From the NCBI RefSeq assembly GCF_017876315.1, contig NZ_JAGINU010000001.1, positions 3,286,001 to 3,350,000 of the forward strand: DNA of 64,000 nucleotides, in the 5' to 3' direction. The stretch is from Pseudonocardia parietis (GTDB lineage Bacteria > Actinomycetota > Actinomycetes > Mycobacteriales > Pseudonocardiaceae). Positions 1 to 8,511 of the stretch are shown piece by piece. Numbering within the stretch: position 1 is the stretch's first letter; the number at the start of each line of letters is the position of its first letter. The notes under the pieces were generated by a model. The model saw only the letters and a list, made by a program, of their open reading frames with translations, searched no databases and had not been told where the DNA came from. The position numbers were made by a program, and so were the translations under genes.

Positions 1-2
1 AG

Positions 3-707
3 CGGATCCGGATCTGCGGCAACGTGCTCAACCTGCCGTTGCGCCCGCCCGCGGTACTGGCCCGCGCCGCCGCGAGCCTGGATCTGCTCAGCGACGGCCG
101 ACTCGAGATGGGGCTCGGCGCCGGCGCGTTCTGGGACGCCGTCGCCGCGATGGGCGGACCCCGGCTCGAACCCGGCCAGGCCGTCCGCGCGACCGAGGAG
201 GCCATCGCGATCATGCGGGGGATCTGGGCGGTCGACGAGCCCGGCCGGCTGCGCGTCGACGGCGAGTTCCACCGGGTCGACGGCGCGAAGCGCGGCCCCT
301 CCCCGGCGCATCCGATCCCGATCCGGATCGGGGCGCTCAAACCCCGGATGCTGCGGCTGACCGGACGGCTCGCCGACGGGTGGCTGCCGTCGCTGATGTA
401 CCTGCCGGACGGGCCGGCGTCGCTGGCGGCGATGAACGCGCACATCGACGAGGGCGCCACCGGCGCGGGCCGCGACCCGGCCGCGGTCACCCGGTACCTC
501 AACATCGCCGGGCAGTTCGCCGGCACCGGTGACGGGCTCTTCGACGGGCCACCGGAGCAGTGGGCCGAGCAGATCGCCGACATCGCCCTGACCCACGGGA
601 CCTCGGGCTTCGTCCTCGCCTCCGACGAGCCGGGCGCGCTCGAGCTGTTCGGCCGGGAGGTCGCCCCGCGAGCCCGCGAGCTCGTCGCCGCCGAGCGGAG
701 GGGCTGA
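3..707 (+). CDS. LLM class (luciferase-like) oxidoreductase, 5' end outside window
   Basis: The frame is open from the first bases and the protein is missing its beginning. The visible part reads through GNVLNLPLRPPAVLARAAAS and then SDGRLEMGLGAGAFWDAVAAMGG, the typical core of bacterial luciferase-like TIM-barrel flavin or F420-dependent oxidoreductases. A second conserved block (IRIGALKPRMLRLTGRLADGWLPS) lies about 100 residues further on. These cytoplasmic enzymes use FMN or coenzyme F420; the substrate cannot be told from sequence. A GTG at 24 is inside the conserved domain and should not be taken as the start. It ends 39 nt before the convergent glsA remnant. Confidence 0.85.
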   Translation, partial: RIRICGNVLNLPLRPPAVLARAAASLDLLSDGRLEMGLGAGAFWDAVAAMGGPRLEPGQAVRATEEAIAIMRGIWAVDEPGRLRVDGEFHRVDGAKRGPSPAHPIPIRIGALKPRMLRLTGRLADGWLPSLMYLPDGPASLAAMNAHIDEGATGAGRDPAAVTRYLNIAGQFAGTGDGLFDGPPEQWAEQIADIALTHGTSGFVLASDEPGALELFGREVAPRARELVAAERRG

Positions 708-746
708 GCCGGGACCCCGCTTCCCCGGGAGCCGGAGGTTGTCGGA

Positions 747-1505
747 TCAGCGTTCGGTGTGCACCACCGGGCGTCTGCCGTCACCGAGGTCGGGATCGGG
801 AAGGACGCTGTCGGGGTCGACGAGTGTGGTGGTGTGGCCGTCGAGGGTCAGGCGGCGCAGTGCTTCGAGGACCATGCGACGGCCGACGTCGCTGAACCGG
901 TCGACGCGTGTGAGGTCCAGCATCACCGTGGAGGTGCTGATCGCATCGCCGGACAGCCGATCGAGGATCGCTTCAGCACCGGGGAAGTGGACGACTCCCT
1001 GAATCTCGTAGACGGTGGTACCGCCCTCGACCGTGGCCCCGCGGACGGCGGTGATCCCGTGGGGTTCGGCCTCCATCAGGTGCATCCCCATGTCGCGGGA
1101 GAGGCGTTCGCAGATCGCGACTCCGCGCACGCTGTTCCCGTGCGTGTCCAGGCGGGGCGAGACCGTGCCCAGGCCGAGCTGGCCCGGTAGCGCTCCCAGC
1201 AGGCCGCCGGCCACGCCACTCTTGGCCGGAATGCCGACCCGGACCAGCCAGCCACCCGCGGCGTCGTACATACCGCAGCCGGCCATCACCGCCAGCGTCC
1301 GGCGCGCGACGGCGGCGGGAACGACCCGGTTCCCGGTGACGGGCTGGACGCCGGCGTTGGCCAGTGTCGCGCCCATGACGGCGAGGTCCCGGACGGTGAC
1401 CCGCACCGCGCACTGTCGTGTGTAGCCGTCCACGACGGACTGCGCCGTGTCGGCGATGACACCGTAGTTGCGCAGCATGTGCACGATCGCGAGGTTGCGG
1501 TCGGC
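747..1505 (-). pseudogene. glsA: glutaminase-STAS, 3' fragment of an IS-interrupted glsA
   Basis: This is the C-terminal half of a serine-dependent beta-lactamase-fold glutaminase (L-glutamine to glutamate and ammonia), reading from ADRNLAIVHMLRNYGVIADT through AKSGVAGG and GLGTVSPRLDTHGNSVRG, followed by a C-terminal STAS-like domain of about 85 residues (VVHFPGAEAILDRL, then VMLDLTRVDRFSDVGRR). GlsA-STAS fusions are known in actinobacteria. The matching 5' half lies at 3508-4003. Removing the intervening element and one copy of the 7-bp duplication restores ETADRNLAIVHMLRN in one frame. No promoter or start of its own is evident, so it is probably non-functional. Confidence 0.9.
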
Positions 1506-1519
1506 CTGCGTTCCGCAGC
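1506..1519. repeat. Left terminal inverted repeat of the IS1634-type element
   Basis: CTGCGTTCCGCAGC. The mirror copy occupies 3494-3507 at the right end. The first 13 bases are a near-palindrome (5-bp arms around TTC), so the two tips differ from a simple direct repeat only in the central three bases. Confidence 0.8.
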
Positions 1520-1618
1520 CGAGGTGAGCGTCTAGTACGCGGATTGCGGTCTTGACCTGCGGAAATGAGAGCGAGGACGCGCAGCGCGTGTGTTACTAGG
1601 CGGCGGCGTTGTGCCTGG

Positions 1619-3385
1619 TCAGCGACCTGCGGGGGTGATCTCGATGATCTTCTTGGGGAGGGAGAGGTCGAGTCGGGCGTAGAGGTCGGTCTGGGGCTTG
1701 GTGGGGTCGGTGCGCTGGCGGAATGTCCCGGTGGGGCCGGTGAAGGTGACGGCGTGGAGTCGGTCGAGGTCGCGGCGGATGTGGTGCCAGGTCTGGCCGG
1801 TGGTGGTCTCGGCGATGCGGATGAGCAGTAGCGCGAGCCAGCAGAGCATGACGTGGGCGCGGATGCGTTCTTCGAGGCGGTGATAGACCGGGCGCAGGTC
1901 GAGGATCTGTTTCATGTCGCGCCAGCCGCGTTCGACTTCGAGGAGTTGCTTGTAGCCCAGCGCGATATCGGTGGCGCTCAGGTGTGGGTCCGAGCAGCGC
2001 AGCAGGTACTTGCCGTCCAGGTTGGCCTCGGTCTTGATCTTCGCCTTGTCGATGCGCAGCAGCCCGCCGGGGGTGAGGCGCAGGTAGCGGTTCAGGCCGG
2101 GCTTGGTCGAGATCTTCCCGCGCAGCTCGCCGCGTTTCATCGTCGGGAGCTTGTCGGATCCGGCGATGAGCTCGTCGAGTTGGGCGACGAGCTGATCGCG
2201 GATGTGGGCGTCGCGCTCGGCGGCCTCGGGGTTGTGGCAGATGACGAACCGCTCGGTGTCGGAGACCTGCACTTCCTTGACCCGCATGTTCTCGCCGATG
2301 GTGGTGTAGCGGCCCTGCCGCGACAGGGCGGTCTTGATCTCCGGGCTGTCCGAGCGGAGCTTCTCGCCGATGATGTAGGTGTGCTCGCCGCGACGTAGGT
2401 AGCGGCGGTTGGCTTGTGAGGAGAAGCCGCGGTCGGCGACCCACACGATCTTGGACAGGGTCCAGTCCCGCATGTCGTCGCGGACCTGGCGGATCAGTTT
2501 CGAGTCGGCGGTGTTGCCCGGCCAGCACCACACCCGCACCGGGATCCCCTCGCGGGTCACCGCCATCCCGATCACGATCTGGGGCAGGTCGTCGCGGGAG
2601 TCCTTCGACTTGCCGTAAGTCCGGAACCCGGCCGCGCTCTGCTCGTCGTCGGTGCCGTCCTGACCGTCCTGACCGTCCTTGCCGTCCCGGCCGGCCACGA
2701 CCTGCCCGTGTTCGTCGCGGTCCACCGGTGTGTCGGGATCCTCCAGCTCGAAGTAGGTGGAGGTGGTATCGAAGAACAGCAGGTCGACCTCGAGGTTGAG
2801 CAGGTTCGCGACCTGGGCAAACACCTCGCGCTCCAGGTGTTCGCGCACGTCGTGGAGCCAGTCCATCGCCCGGTAGCAGACATCGTCGGAGGTCTCGGGC
2901 AGGCCGTCGATGTGCACATCGTTCGAGATCCAGTCCGCGGCGGCCAGCTTCGACGACGGCGCCAGGGCCCGATTGGCGACCAGCCCGAACAGCACCCGCT
3001 CGAACGGCGCGCTGCCCCGCCGCTTGGCCAGCAACCTGTTGAGCACCGTGTCGATGCCCAGCCGGCGCCACAGCCCGTCGAGGACATCCGTGCCGCCCAG
3101 CGGGCGCGAGCCGAGCAAGCTCAGATCCGAACCGGCGGTGGCCTTGAGCGCCGCTGCCGGGTCGAGCAGCCGTGACAGCGACACGATCAGCCGCTCGATC
3201 GCCGCGGTGTCGACCTGATCGGTCCGCCCGAAGCTGTAGAGGATCTTGGTGCGAGCGGCGCGGGCGGCGGGGTCCCAGTCGTTGTGGACCAGTTGCAGGT
3301 AGGACACCCGGGTCCCGTTGCGGTTCTGCCGCTTCACCTCCCGCAAGAACATGTCCCAGAGCCTATCGACATCCAGCCACGTCAA
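1619..3385 (-). CDS. IS1634-family transposase
   Basis: The 588-residue DDE transposase is full length for IS1634/IS1549-type elements. Visible features are the N-terminal block with QLVHNDWDPAARAARTKILY, the first catalytic Asp in LLFFDTTSTYFE (near residue 205), the second in IVWVADRGFSSQANRRYL (near 320), and the C-terminal catalytic Glu region VERGWRDMKQILDLRPVYHR (near 480). A run of DGKDGQDGQDGTDDEQ near residue 235 is a short low-complexity insertion. The start at 3385 leaves about 120 nt to the right end of the element. The reading frame is intact, so the element may still be mobile. Confidence 0.93.
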   Translation of the reverse strand: MTWLDVDRLWDMFLREVKRQNRNGTRVSYLQLVHNDWDPAARAARTKILYSFGRTDQVDTAAIERLIVSLSRLLDPAAALKATAGSDLSLLGSRPLGGTDVLDGLWRRLGIDTVLNRLLAKRRGSAPFERVLFGLVANRALAPSSKLAAADWISNDVHIDGLPETSDDVCYRAMDWLHDVREHLEREVFAQVANLLNLEVDLLFFDTTSTYFELEDPDTPVDRDEHGQVVAGRDGKDGQDGQDGTDDEQSAAGFRTYGKSKDSRDDLPQIVIGMAVTREGIPVRVWCWPGNTADSKLIRQVRDDMRDWTLSKIVWVADRGFSSQANRRYLRRGEHTYIIGEKLRSDSPEIKTALSRQGRYTTIGENMRVKEVQVSDTERFVICHNPEAAERDAHIRDQLVAQLDELIAGSDKLPTMKRGELRGKISTKPGLNRYLRLTPGGLLRIDKAKIKTEANLDGKYLLRCSDPHLSATDIALGYKQLLEVERGWRDMKQILDLRPVYHRLEERIRAHVMLCWLALLLIRIAETTTGQTWHHIRRDLDRLHAVTFTGPTGTFRQRTDPTKPQTDLYARLDLSLPKKIIEITPAGR

Positions 3386-3507
3386 TCAACCTACACGGGA
3401 CGATTCGTGTACTAGGCGTTCACGCGGTCGAACACTAGGCGCGGGCCGCTGACCTGCCCACACCGCCCAGACGTGTCCCAGGATCCACCATCAGCTGCGG
3501 AACGCAG

Positions 3508-4003
3508 GGTCGGCGGTCTCGATCTCGGAGCGGTAGACCTCCTCGTCCACGGTCAGGACGCGGCCGGCGAGCTCGGAGAGGAACTCGACGATGCGGGTCA
3601 CCCGATCCTGGGGCCTCGCGTCGTCGCCGGCCAGGAGATGGTGGACCGCGAGCGCACCGGCATTGATCATCGGGTTCTTCGGGCGATGTGTGCCGCCTTC
3701 CAACGACAGTTCGTCGAACGCCTCACCGGAGGGTTCCACGCCCACGGTCGCATCGACGGCATCGACGCCGCGGTCGATCAGCGCCGCCGCGTAGGCGAAC
3801 GGTTTCGAGATCGACTGGATGGAGAACTCGACCCGGTCGTCGCCCACCGAGTAGGTCCGCCCGTTCGGGATCGTCAACGCGACGCCCAGAACGTCCGGGT
3901 CGGCGTCGGCGAGCTGTGGGATGTAGTCGGCCACGGCGCCGGCCCGGTCGTCGCGCAGGCTGTCGAGAATCTCGTGCAGGTAGTCGGGAACAGGGTTTCG
4001 CAC
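3508..4003 (-). pseudogene. glsA: glutaminase, 5' fragment of IS-interrupted glsA
   Basis: This is the N-terminal half of GlsA, starting MRNPVPDYLHEILDSLRDDR. It holds the catalytic Ser-x-x-Lys motif in FSIQSISKPFAY (near residue 64) and the PKNPMINAGALAV block that helps bind glutamine. The frame runs into the IS after ETAD and stops at 3491-3493 after reading PAFRS from element sequence. The product would lack about 60 percent of the enzyme. It is the third gene of a minus-strand set with the isochorismatase-like gene (75-nt gap) and the truncated dehydrogenase. Confidence 0.9.
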
Positions 4004-4078
4004 GCGCGTTCCGTTTCCGATCTCGTCGAACGGCGATATCGCGGCCGGTGAGCCGGCAACGTCGTCGGGGGAGTGCGG

Positions 4079-4741
4079 TCAGCTGAACAGGTCGCCGGTG
4101 ACGGTACCGATGGCCCGCTTGCGGACGAAGTAGTCGTTGATGACGGCCCGGTACAGGTCCGCGTCGTCGCGAGCCCAGTTGCGCATGAGCTCGCACCCCA
4201 GGGCGATGGAGGTGATCGGCTGGGCACCGGCCTGGACCATACGTTCGACAGCGGTCTGATGGGTGACCGGCGAGACGCCGCCGACGGCGTCGATCACGGG
4301 GTAGATCTCGTAGCCCTCGCCGAGCATGTCGAGGGTCGGGAACATGAGGCAGACTTCGGTCCACAGCCCAGCCATGACGATCTTCTGACGACCGGTGGCC
4401 TCGATGGCGGCACGGAAGTCGGCGTCTTCCCACGAGTTCACCCCGGTCCGGTCGATGTCCTCGATCCCGGGCAACTCGCGCTGCAGTTCGGGGACGGTCG
4501 GGCGATTGACGCCCATTCCGACCGCGACCGTCGTGAGTACCGTCGGAATCCGGTAGGAGTGCGCCAGCTTGGCAAGCGTGATCGCCCCCAGGTCGATCTC
4601 ATCGCGGGTGGTGGATCCGATGGTGGCGTACTGCCCCTCCTGGAAGTCGATGAACACGACTGCGCAGTTCTCCGGCGTCAGCAGACGGTCGTTCTCGGGG
4701 TCGCGAACCGGCTCGGGCGAGATCTTCGGGCTGACGGTCAT
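4079..4741 (-). CDS. Isochorismatase-family cysteine hydrolase
   Basis: The 220-residue protein has the isochorismatase-like fold. The catalytic Asp is in CAVVFIDFQEGQY (near residue 32), and the nucleophilic Cys is in KIVMAGLWTEVCLMFPTLDM (Cys near 131), preceded by the usual Gly-rich loop. Such enzymes hydrolyse amides or vinyl ethers (YcaC-like, nicotinamidase-like); the actual substrate is unknown. Its ATG overlaps the stop of the upstream truncated dehydrogenase by four bases (ATGA), so the two are translationally coupled. Pairing with a glutaminase suggests nitrogen or amide metabolism, which is inference only. Confidence 0.9.
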   Translation of the reverse strand: MTVSPKISPEPVRDPENDRLLTPENCAVVFIDFQEGQYATIGSTTRDEIDLGAITLAKLAHSYRIPTVLTTVAVGMGVNRPTVPELQRELPGIEDIDRTGVNSWEDADFRAAIEATGRQKIVMAGLWTEVCLMFPTLDMLGEGYEIYPVIDAVGGVSPVTHQTAVERMVQAGAQPITSIALGCELMRNWARDDADLYRAVINDYFVRKRAIGTVTGDLFS

Positions 4742-5436
4742 GACGTGGCTTCCGCAGGCTGGTACACGGGGCGGGCGGTGGTCTTCCGGGTGAGGTCGAC
4801 GAAGTCGGGGGCGAATCCGGGCGTCCCGGTCACCGCTTCCCAGAGTCGTTGTGCTCCGGCAGCCGAGATCGGCAGGTCGGTCCGGGGCGATTCAACTGCT
4901 GACAGCAAGGCGTCGTCGTCCTCTGCCGAGCGCCGCAGGGGGCGGGGGTTCGTGGTGTCGAGAGCACGCGCCACGACGGCGGCCAACGGGCCGGCCGTCA
5001 TCAGGTCGAGGGCAACCCGGTAGTCCTTGCCGAGAATGTCCGCAAGGTCCAGCGCTTCCCGGATACCGGCTTCGGCCGCCATGATCGCTACGGTCGTGAT
5101 GAGCTTGTAGGCGACGCCCGAGCCACGTTCGCCGACGAAGCGGACCTTACCGAGTACGGAGAGGACGTCCTCGACGCGGCGATCCTCTTCGTGAGCGCCG
5201 CCGACGAGGAAGGTCAGCGCAGCTTCGCGGGCCGGGCGAACTCCGCCGATCATCGGGGTGTCGAGAACCCGCACGCCGGCGGGCGCCGCGGCATGCACCT
5301 GCTCGATCATCTGCGGCGTCGTGGTCGACCCCACCAGGACGAGGGTCTCCGGGTCGGCAGCGGCGAGGATGCCGGTATCACCGAGGTAGGCCTCGGGGAT
5401 GTCGTCGGACATGACCAGGCCCAGGACGATGCTCAC
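4738..5436 (-). CDS. 3-hydroxyisobutyrate/beta-hydroxyacid dehydrogenase, N-terminally truncated
   Basis: The sequence matches the 6-phosphogluconate/3-hydroxyisobutyrate dehydrogenase family from the end of the coenzyme domain onward: TPMIGGVRPAREAALTFLVGG carries the substrate-binding G-G loop, and the helical domain follows with the catalytic Lys in GSGVAYKLITTVAIMAAEAG. It has 232 residues against about 290 for the family. The N-terminal GxGxxG Rossmann motif is absent, and the frame is closed by a TAG only about 60 nt upstream of the GTG at 5436. The gene begins close behind a candidate activated promoter, so a deletion between promoter and gene body is likely. Oxidoreductase activity is doubtful. 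Confidence 0.75.
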   Translation of the reverse strand: MSIVLGLVMSDDIPEAYLGDTGILAAADPETLVLVGSTTTPQMIEQVHAAAPAGVRVLDTPMIGGVRPAREAALTFLVGGAHEEDRRVEDVLSVLGKVRFVGERGSGVAYKLITTVAIMAAEAGIREALDLADILGKDYRVALDLMTAGPLAAVVARALDTTNPRPLRRSAEDDDALLSAVESPRTDLPISAAGAQRLWEAVTGTPGFAPDFVDLTRKTTARPVYQPAEATS

Positions 5437-5490
5437 TCCTCGTGCACGTCGTACTGCAGTGGCCTCGCCGCACGGCCCTCCCGAATGTCG

Positions 5491-5537
5491 AACCTATGGG
5501 GGAGGTCGCGGCACGGAATCGGTCGTGCAATCGGTCG
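5491..5537 (-). promoter_or_regulatory. Direct-repeat operator plus -10, site 1 of four (dehydrogenase operon)
   Basis: Read on the minus strand, CCGATT (5534-5529), 6 nt, CCGATT (5522-5517), then exactly 20 nt, then the -10 hexamer TAGGTT (5496-5491). The same arrangement occurs at 8397-8440, 14240-14283 and 14066-14109. Transcription would start near 5484, about 48 nt before the GTG of the truncated dehydrogenase. The site lies between that gene and the divergent LAL regulator. Asymmetric direct repeats near -42 resemble the layout of MalT boxes, the best-known LAL operators. Confidence 0.65.
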
Positions 5538-5614
5538 CACGCCACGGGCAGATCGGGCTATAGGGTGGAAGCAGCCGCGCCACCGCGGCCCGGCGGGACG
5601 TTCTGGGGTGGGGC

Positions 5615-8377
5615 ATGGAGCTGTTCGGGCGGCGCGCCGAGAAGGCAGCCCTCGACACGCTGCTGGCCGGGGCGGCGGACGGCGCGGGTTCCGCGCTCGT
5701 GCTGTGGGGCGTGCCGGGTATCGGCAAGACCGCCCTGCTCGAGTACGCCGCCGGGGCGGCGCCCGCCGCCACGGTGCTGCGGTGCCGGGGCACCCGGATG
5801 GAGTCGGGGCTCGCGTTCGCGGCGCTGCACGAGCTGCTGTGGCCGGTGATGGATCGGCTGGAGACGCTCCCCGCCCCGCAGGCCGCGGCGTTGCGCGGTG
5901 CGCTGGGGATGAGCCGGGACACGACCAACCCGTTCCTCATCGGTGCGGCCGTGCTGTCCTTGGTCTCCGGTCTGGCCCGTGAGCGTCCGGTGCTCGTCGT
6001 GGTGGACGACGCACAGTGGATCGACGAGGCGACCGCGCACTGCCTGGGCTTCGTCGCGCGCCGGGTGGCGGCGGACCCGGTCGTCGTGCTGTTGACCGGG
6101 CACGAGGATCCCGCCTCGGGGCCGTGGGAGGGAGTGCCGGCGCTGGAGGTCGTGCGCCTGGCCGACGCCGACGCACGCCGGCTGGTCGACGCCGTCGTGC
6201 CGGCCGCCGACGAGACGCTGGTCGACCGCACGGTCCGGGCGGCGGGGGGTAACCCGTTGGCACTGCACGAGCTGCCCACCCTCGATCGCGAGCCCGACGG
6301 GGAGGCGGCCCTCCTGCCGTCCGGAGGACCGGTGCCGGTCGGGCCACGGTTGCGGCGGGCGTTCTGCGCGCGGGTCGAGGGCTTGAAGCCGTCGGCCCGG
6401 GCGCTGCTGCTGCTGGCCGCCGCCGAGGACCGGGGCGACCGGCACGTCGTGCACCGTGCCGGGTCCGGATGGGGCGTGGACGCGTCCGCGTGGGATGAGG
6501 TTCTGCGCTCCGGTCTGGTCCGCGCCCCGGGGGCCCGGCTGGAGTTCCGGCACCCGCTGATCCGGGCGGCGGTCTACGACGGCGCCCTCTTCCTGGAGAG
6601 GCAGGCCGCGCACCGGGCGCTGGCCGCCGCCCTGCCGACGGATGCCACCGCGGAACGGGCCTGGCACCTGGCGGCGGCCGCCGAGGGGCCGGACGAGGAG
6701 GTCGCCGCCCTGCTGGAGCAGGCCGCCGAGCAGTGCCTGGAACGCAGTGCGGGGCCGATCGCGGTGCGCACGCTGCGCCGGGCGGCGGAGCTCTCGCCGA
6801 CGCCGGCCGCGGCTGCGCGCCGGCTGGCCGCTGCCGCCCGTGCCGCATGGACCGCCGGTGACGCCGCGGCAGCACGGCAGCTGCTCGAGGACGCCGAGCG
6901 CCTGGGCGGTGAGGTTCCCGTCGCGCGGACGAGCGGCGGGTTGCGCGGGATCCTCGAGTTCGCCTACGGCATGCCCGAGCGGGCCCACCGCTACCTGGTC
7001 TGCGACATGGCCGTGGTCCCCGAGCCCCGGCGCGCGGTGGAACTGGGCACGGTGGCGGTCCGTGCCGCGTGGTCGGCCGGTCGGCCGGACCTCCAGCAGG
7101 AGGCGCTGCGGCAGGTGCGCGCCGTCGACACCGGCGGCGACCCCGACCTGTCGGAGCTGATGCCCGTGCTGCGGAACTGGTGGTCCTGCTACGACCGGAC
7201 CGGTGAGGTCACCCCGTCCTCCCTGGCACCGGCCGGCGGCACGGTCGGCCGGCTCGCTACGGCGGCGTGTGAACTGCTCCCGCCCGTGCCGTTGGTCCAG
7301 GCCTGGGGCATCGAGGGTGGGCTGCTCGACGTGCTGCACGTGCAGGCCGCGCAGCTGCGGCGCCGGCACGAGCTCGCGGCGCTGGCAGCGGCGCTCTCCC
7401 AGACCGCCGTCCTCGACCTCGCCACGGGCCGGTGGGGTGCCGCCGAGACCGCGGCGGCGGAGGGGTTGCTGCTGGCCGAGGAGGTCGGGGCGGACCACGT
7501 GGCGACGCAGTGCCGCTCGTCCCTGGGGGCGTTGGCCGCCGCCCGGGGCGACGGCCGCGCCGTCGCCGAGCACACCACCCGCATCCTGCAGGTCTCGGTC
7601 CCGCGCGGGGTGCGGGCGCTCAGCGCATCGGCGTACTGGCACCGTGGACGGGCGGCGCTGTTGGACGGTCGTCCGCAGGAGGCGCTGGGCGATCTGCTGT
7701 GTCTCACCGAGCCCGGCGACGAGGCTGCGCACCACACCTTCGCGCTGTTCGCCGCCGTGGACACCGCCGAGGCGGCGGTGCAGGTCGGGAAGGCCGACGT
7801 CGCCGAGGCCCAGGTCGTCCTGCTGGAGGAATGGGCGCAGCGCACCGGAGCGACCTGGGCACGAATGGCAGGCCATCGTCTCCGGGCCCTCGTCCGGAGT
7901 GGATCGGCGGCCGAGACCTCGTTCCGAGCCGCCCTGGACGTCGCGGGGGAGGGCGGGCATCCGTTCGAGTACGCCCGCACCCGGCTGCTGTACGGGGAGT
8001 GGCTGCGGCGGGCGCGCCGCCGGGCCGACGCCCGGATCCAGCTCGCCGCCGCAGCCGAGGTATTCGACCACCTGGGTGCGGAACCGCTGCGGGTGCGGGC
8101 GTTGCGCGAGCAGGCCCTGACCGAGCGGCCGGCCGCCGCCCGCGTGCCGGATCCTGCGGCCGCGGCGGTCGGGCTGACCGCGCAGGAGCTGCGGGTCGCG
8201 CGGCTGGCCGCGGACGGGCTGACCAACCGGGAGATCGCGGCCCAGCTGTTGATCAGCCCCCGGACGGTCGGCCACCACCTGGCCAACGTCTACCCCAAGT
8301 TGGGCATCACCTCCCGTGCCGAGCTGGCCCGGATCGACTTCGCGAGGGGCCTGCGGCTCAGCGCGGCCGGTGACTGA
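5615..8377 (+). CDS. LuxR-family LAL transcriptional activator with AAA/NTPase domain
   Basis: The 920-residue protein has the layout of large ATP-binding LuxR regulators (MalT/LAL class). The Walker A is GVPGIGKT (residues 32-39) and the Walker B RPVLVVVDDAQWID lies near 126-139. A long helical, TPR-like middle follows. The C-terminal LuxR helix-turn-helix is LTAQELRVARLAADGLTNRE then ISPRTVGHHLANVYPKLGI (about 850-905). Such proteins are cytoplasmic, ATP-dependent activators that oligomerise on repeated asymmetric sites. Four matching direct-repeat promoters lie within 9 kb, the first in its own upstream region facing away, which makes it the obvious candidate for their regulator. The ATG at 5615 is preceded by GGGGTGGGGC as a plausible ribosome site. 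Confidence 0.93.
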   Translation: MELFGRRAEKAALDTLLAGAADGAGSALVLWGVPGIGKTALLEYAAGAAPAATVLRCRGTRMESGLAFAALHELLWPVMDRLETLPAPQAAALRGALGMSRDTTNPFLIGAAVLSLVSGLARERPVLVVVDDAQWIDEATAHCLGFVARRVAADPVVVLLTGHEDPASGPWEGVPALEVVRLADADARRLVDAVVPAADETLVDRTVRAAGGNPLALHELPTLDREPDGEAALLPSGGPVPVGPRLRRAFCARVEGLKPSARALLLLAAAEDRGDRHVVHRAGSGWGVDASAWDEVLRSGLVRAPGARLEFRHPLIRAAVYDGALFLERQAAHRALAAALPTDATAERAWHLAAAAEGPDEEVAALLEQAAEQCLERSAGPIAVRTLRRAAELSPTPAAAARRLAAAARAAWTAGDAAAARQLLEDAERLGGEVPVARTSGGLRGILEFAYGMPERAHRYLVCDMAVVPEPRRAVELGTVAVRAAWSAGRPDLQQEALRQVRAVDTGGDPDLSELMPVLRNWWSCYDRTGEVTPSSLAPAGGTVGRLATAACELLPPVPLVQAWGIEGGLLDVLHVQAAQLRRRHELAALAAALSQTAVLDLATGRWGAAETAAAEGLLLAEEVGADHVATQCRSSLGALAAARGDGRAVAEHTTRILQVSVPRGVRALSASAYWHRGRAALLDGRPQEALGDLLCLTEPGDEAAHHTFALFAAVDTAEAAVQVGKADVAEAQVVLLEEWAQRTGATWARMAGHRLRALVRSGSAAETSFRAALDVAGEGGHPFEYARTRLLYGEWLRRARRRADARIQLAAAAEVFDHLGAEPLRVRALREQALTERPAAARVPDPAAAAVGLTAQELRVARLAADGLTNREIAAQLLISPRTVGHHLANVYPKLGITSRAELARIDFARGLRLSAAGD

Positions 8378-8396
8378 GCCGGCCGGGTGCCGATGA

Positions 8397-8440
8397 CCGA
8401 TTGCGCACCCGATCCGGACGGACCCGGATTCTCCTAGCGT
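8397..8440 (+). promoter_or_regulatory. Direct-repeat operator plus -10, site 2 of four (reductase gene)
   Basis: CCGATT (8397-8402), 6 nt, CCGATC (8409-8414), 20 nt, TAGCGT (8435-8440). The stretch from GACCGATT to TAGCGTTCC aligns closely with site 4 at 14238-14286, including conserved CC/GG bases between operator and -10. The predicted transcript starts near 8447, about 65 nt before the GTG at 8512. Confidence 0.65.
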
Positions 8441-8511
8441 TCCCGGCGAGCCTCCGGAAACCGGCACGTGGCTCGGACGACACGGGAAGCCGCTGTGCGA
8501 AGGGAACGTCT

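Larger units (their letters stand above)
1506..3507 (-). mobile_element. IS1634-type (IS4 superfamily) insertion sequence in glsA
   Basis: The element is 2,002 bp and contains one transposase gene. The ends are defined by the host gene: 7-bp direct repeats GGTCGGC at 1499-1505 and 3508-3514 flank it, and their collapse restores the glutaminase frame exactly. The termini are inverted repeats, CTGCGTTCCGCAGC at the left and the same sequence inverted at the right. Each 13-bp tip is itself a small palindrome (CTGCG ttc CGCAG). An additional imperfect inverted pair around the CTAG/GTACTAG motifs lies near 1526-1545 and 3404-3423. No second copy was seen in the window. Confidence 0.88.

Noticed and set aside
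2640..2700. Short tandem GTCCTGACC-type repeat inside the IS1634-type transposase
   Set aside because: It encodes the DGKDGQDGQDG low-complexity segment of the protein, not an independent repeat array.
3404..3423. Internal CTAG-containing inverted pair as the true ends of the IS1634-type element
   Set aside because: The positions are asymmetric, and only the ends at 1506 and 3507 restore the glutaminase frame with a direct duplication.
5558..8467. 969-codon open frame antisense to the LAL regulator gene
   Set aside because: It is Gly/Arg/Gln-rich without any domain, and mirrors the third-position GC bias of the real gene.
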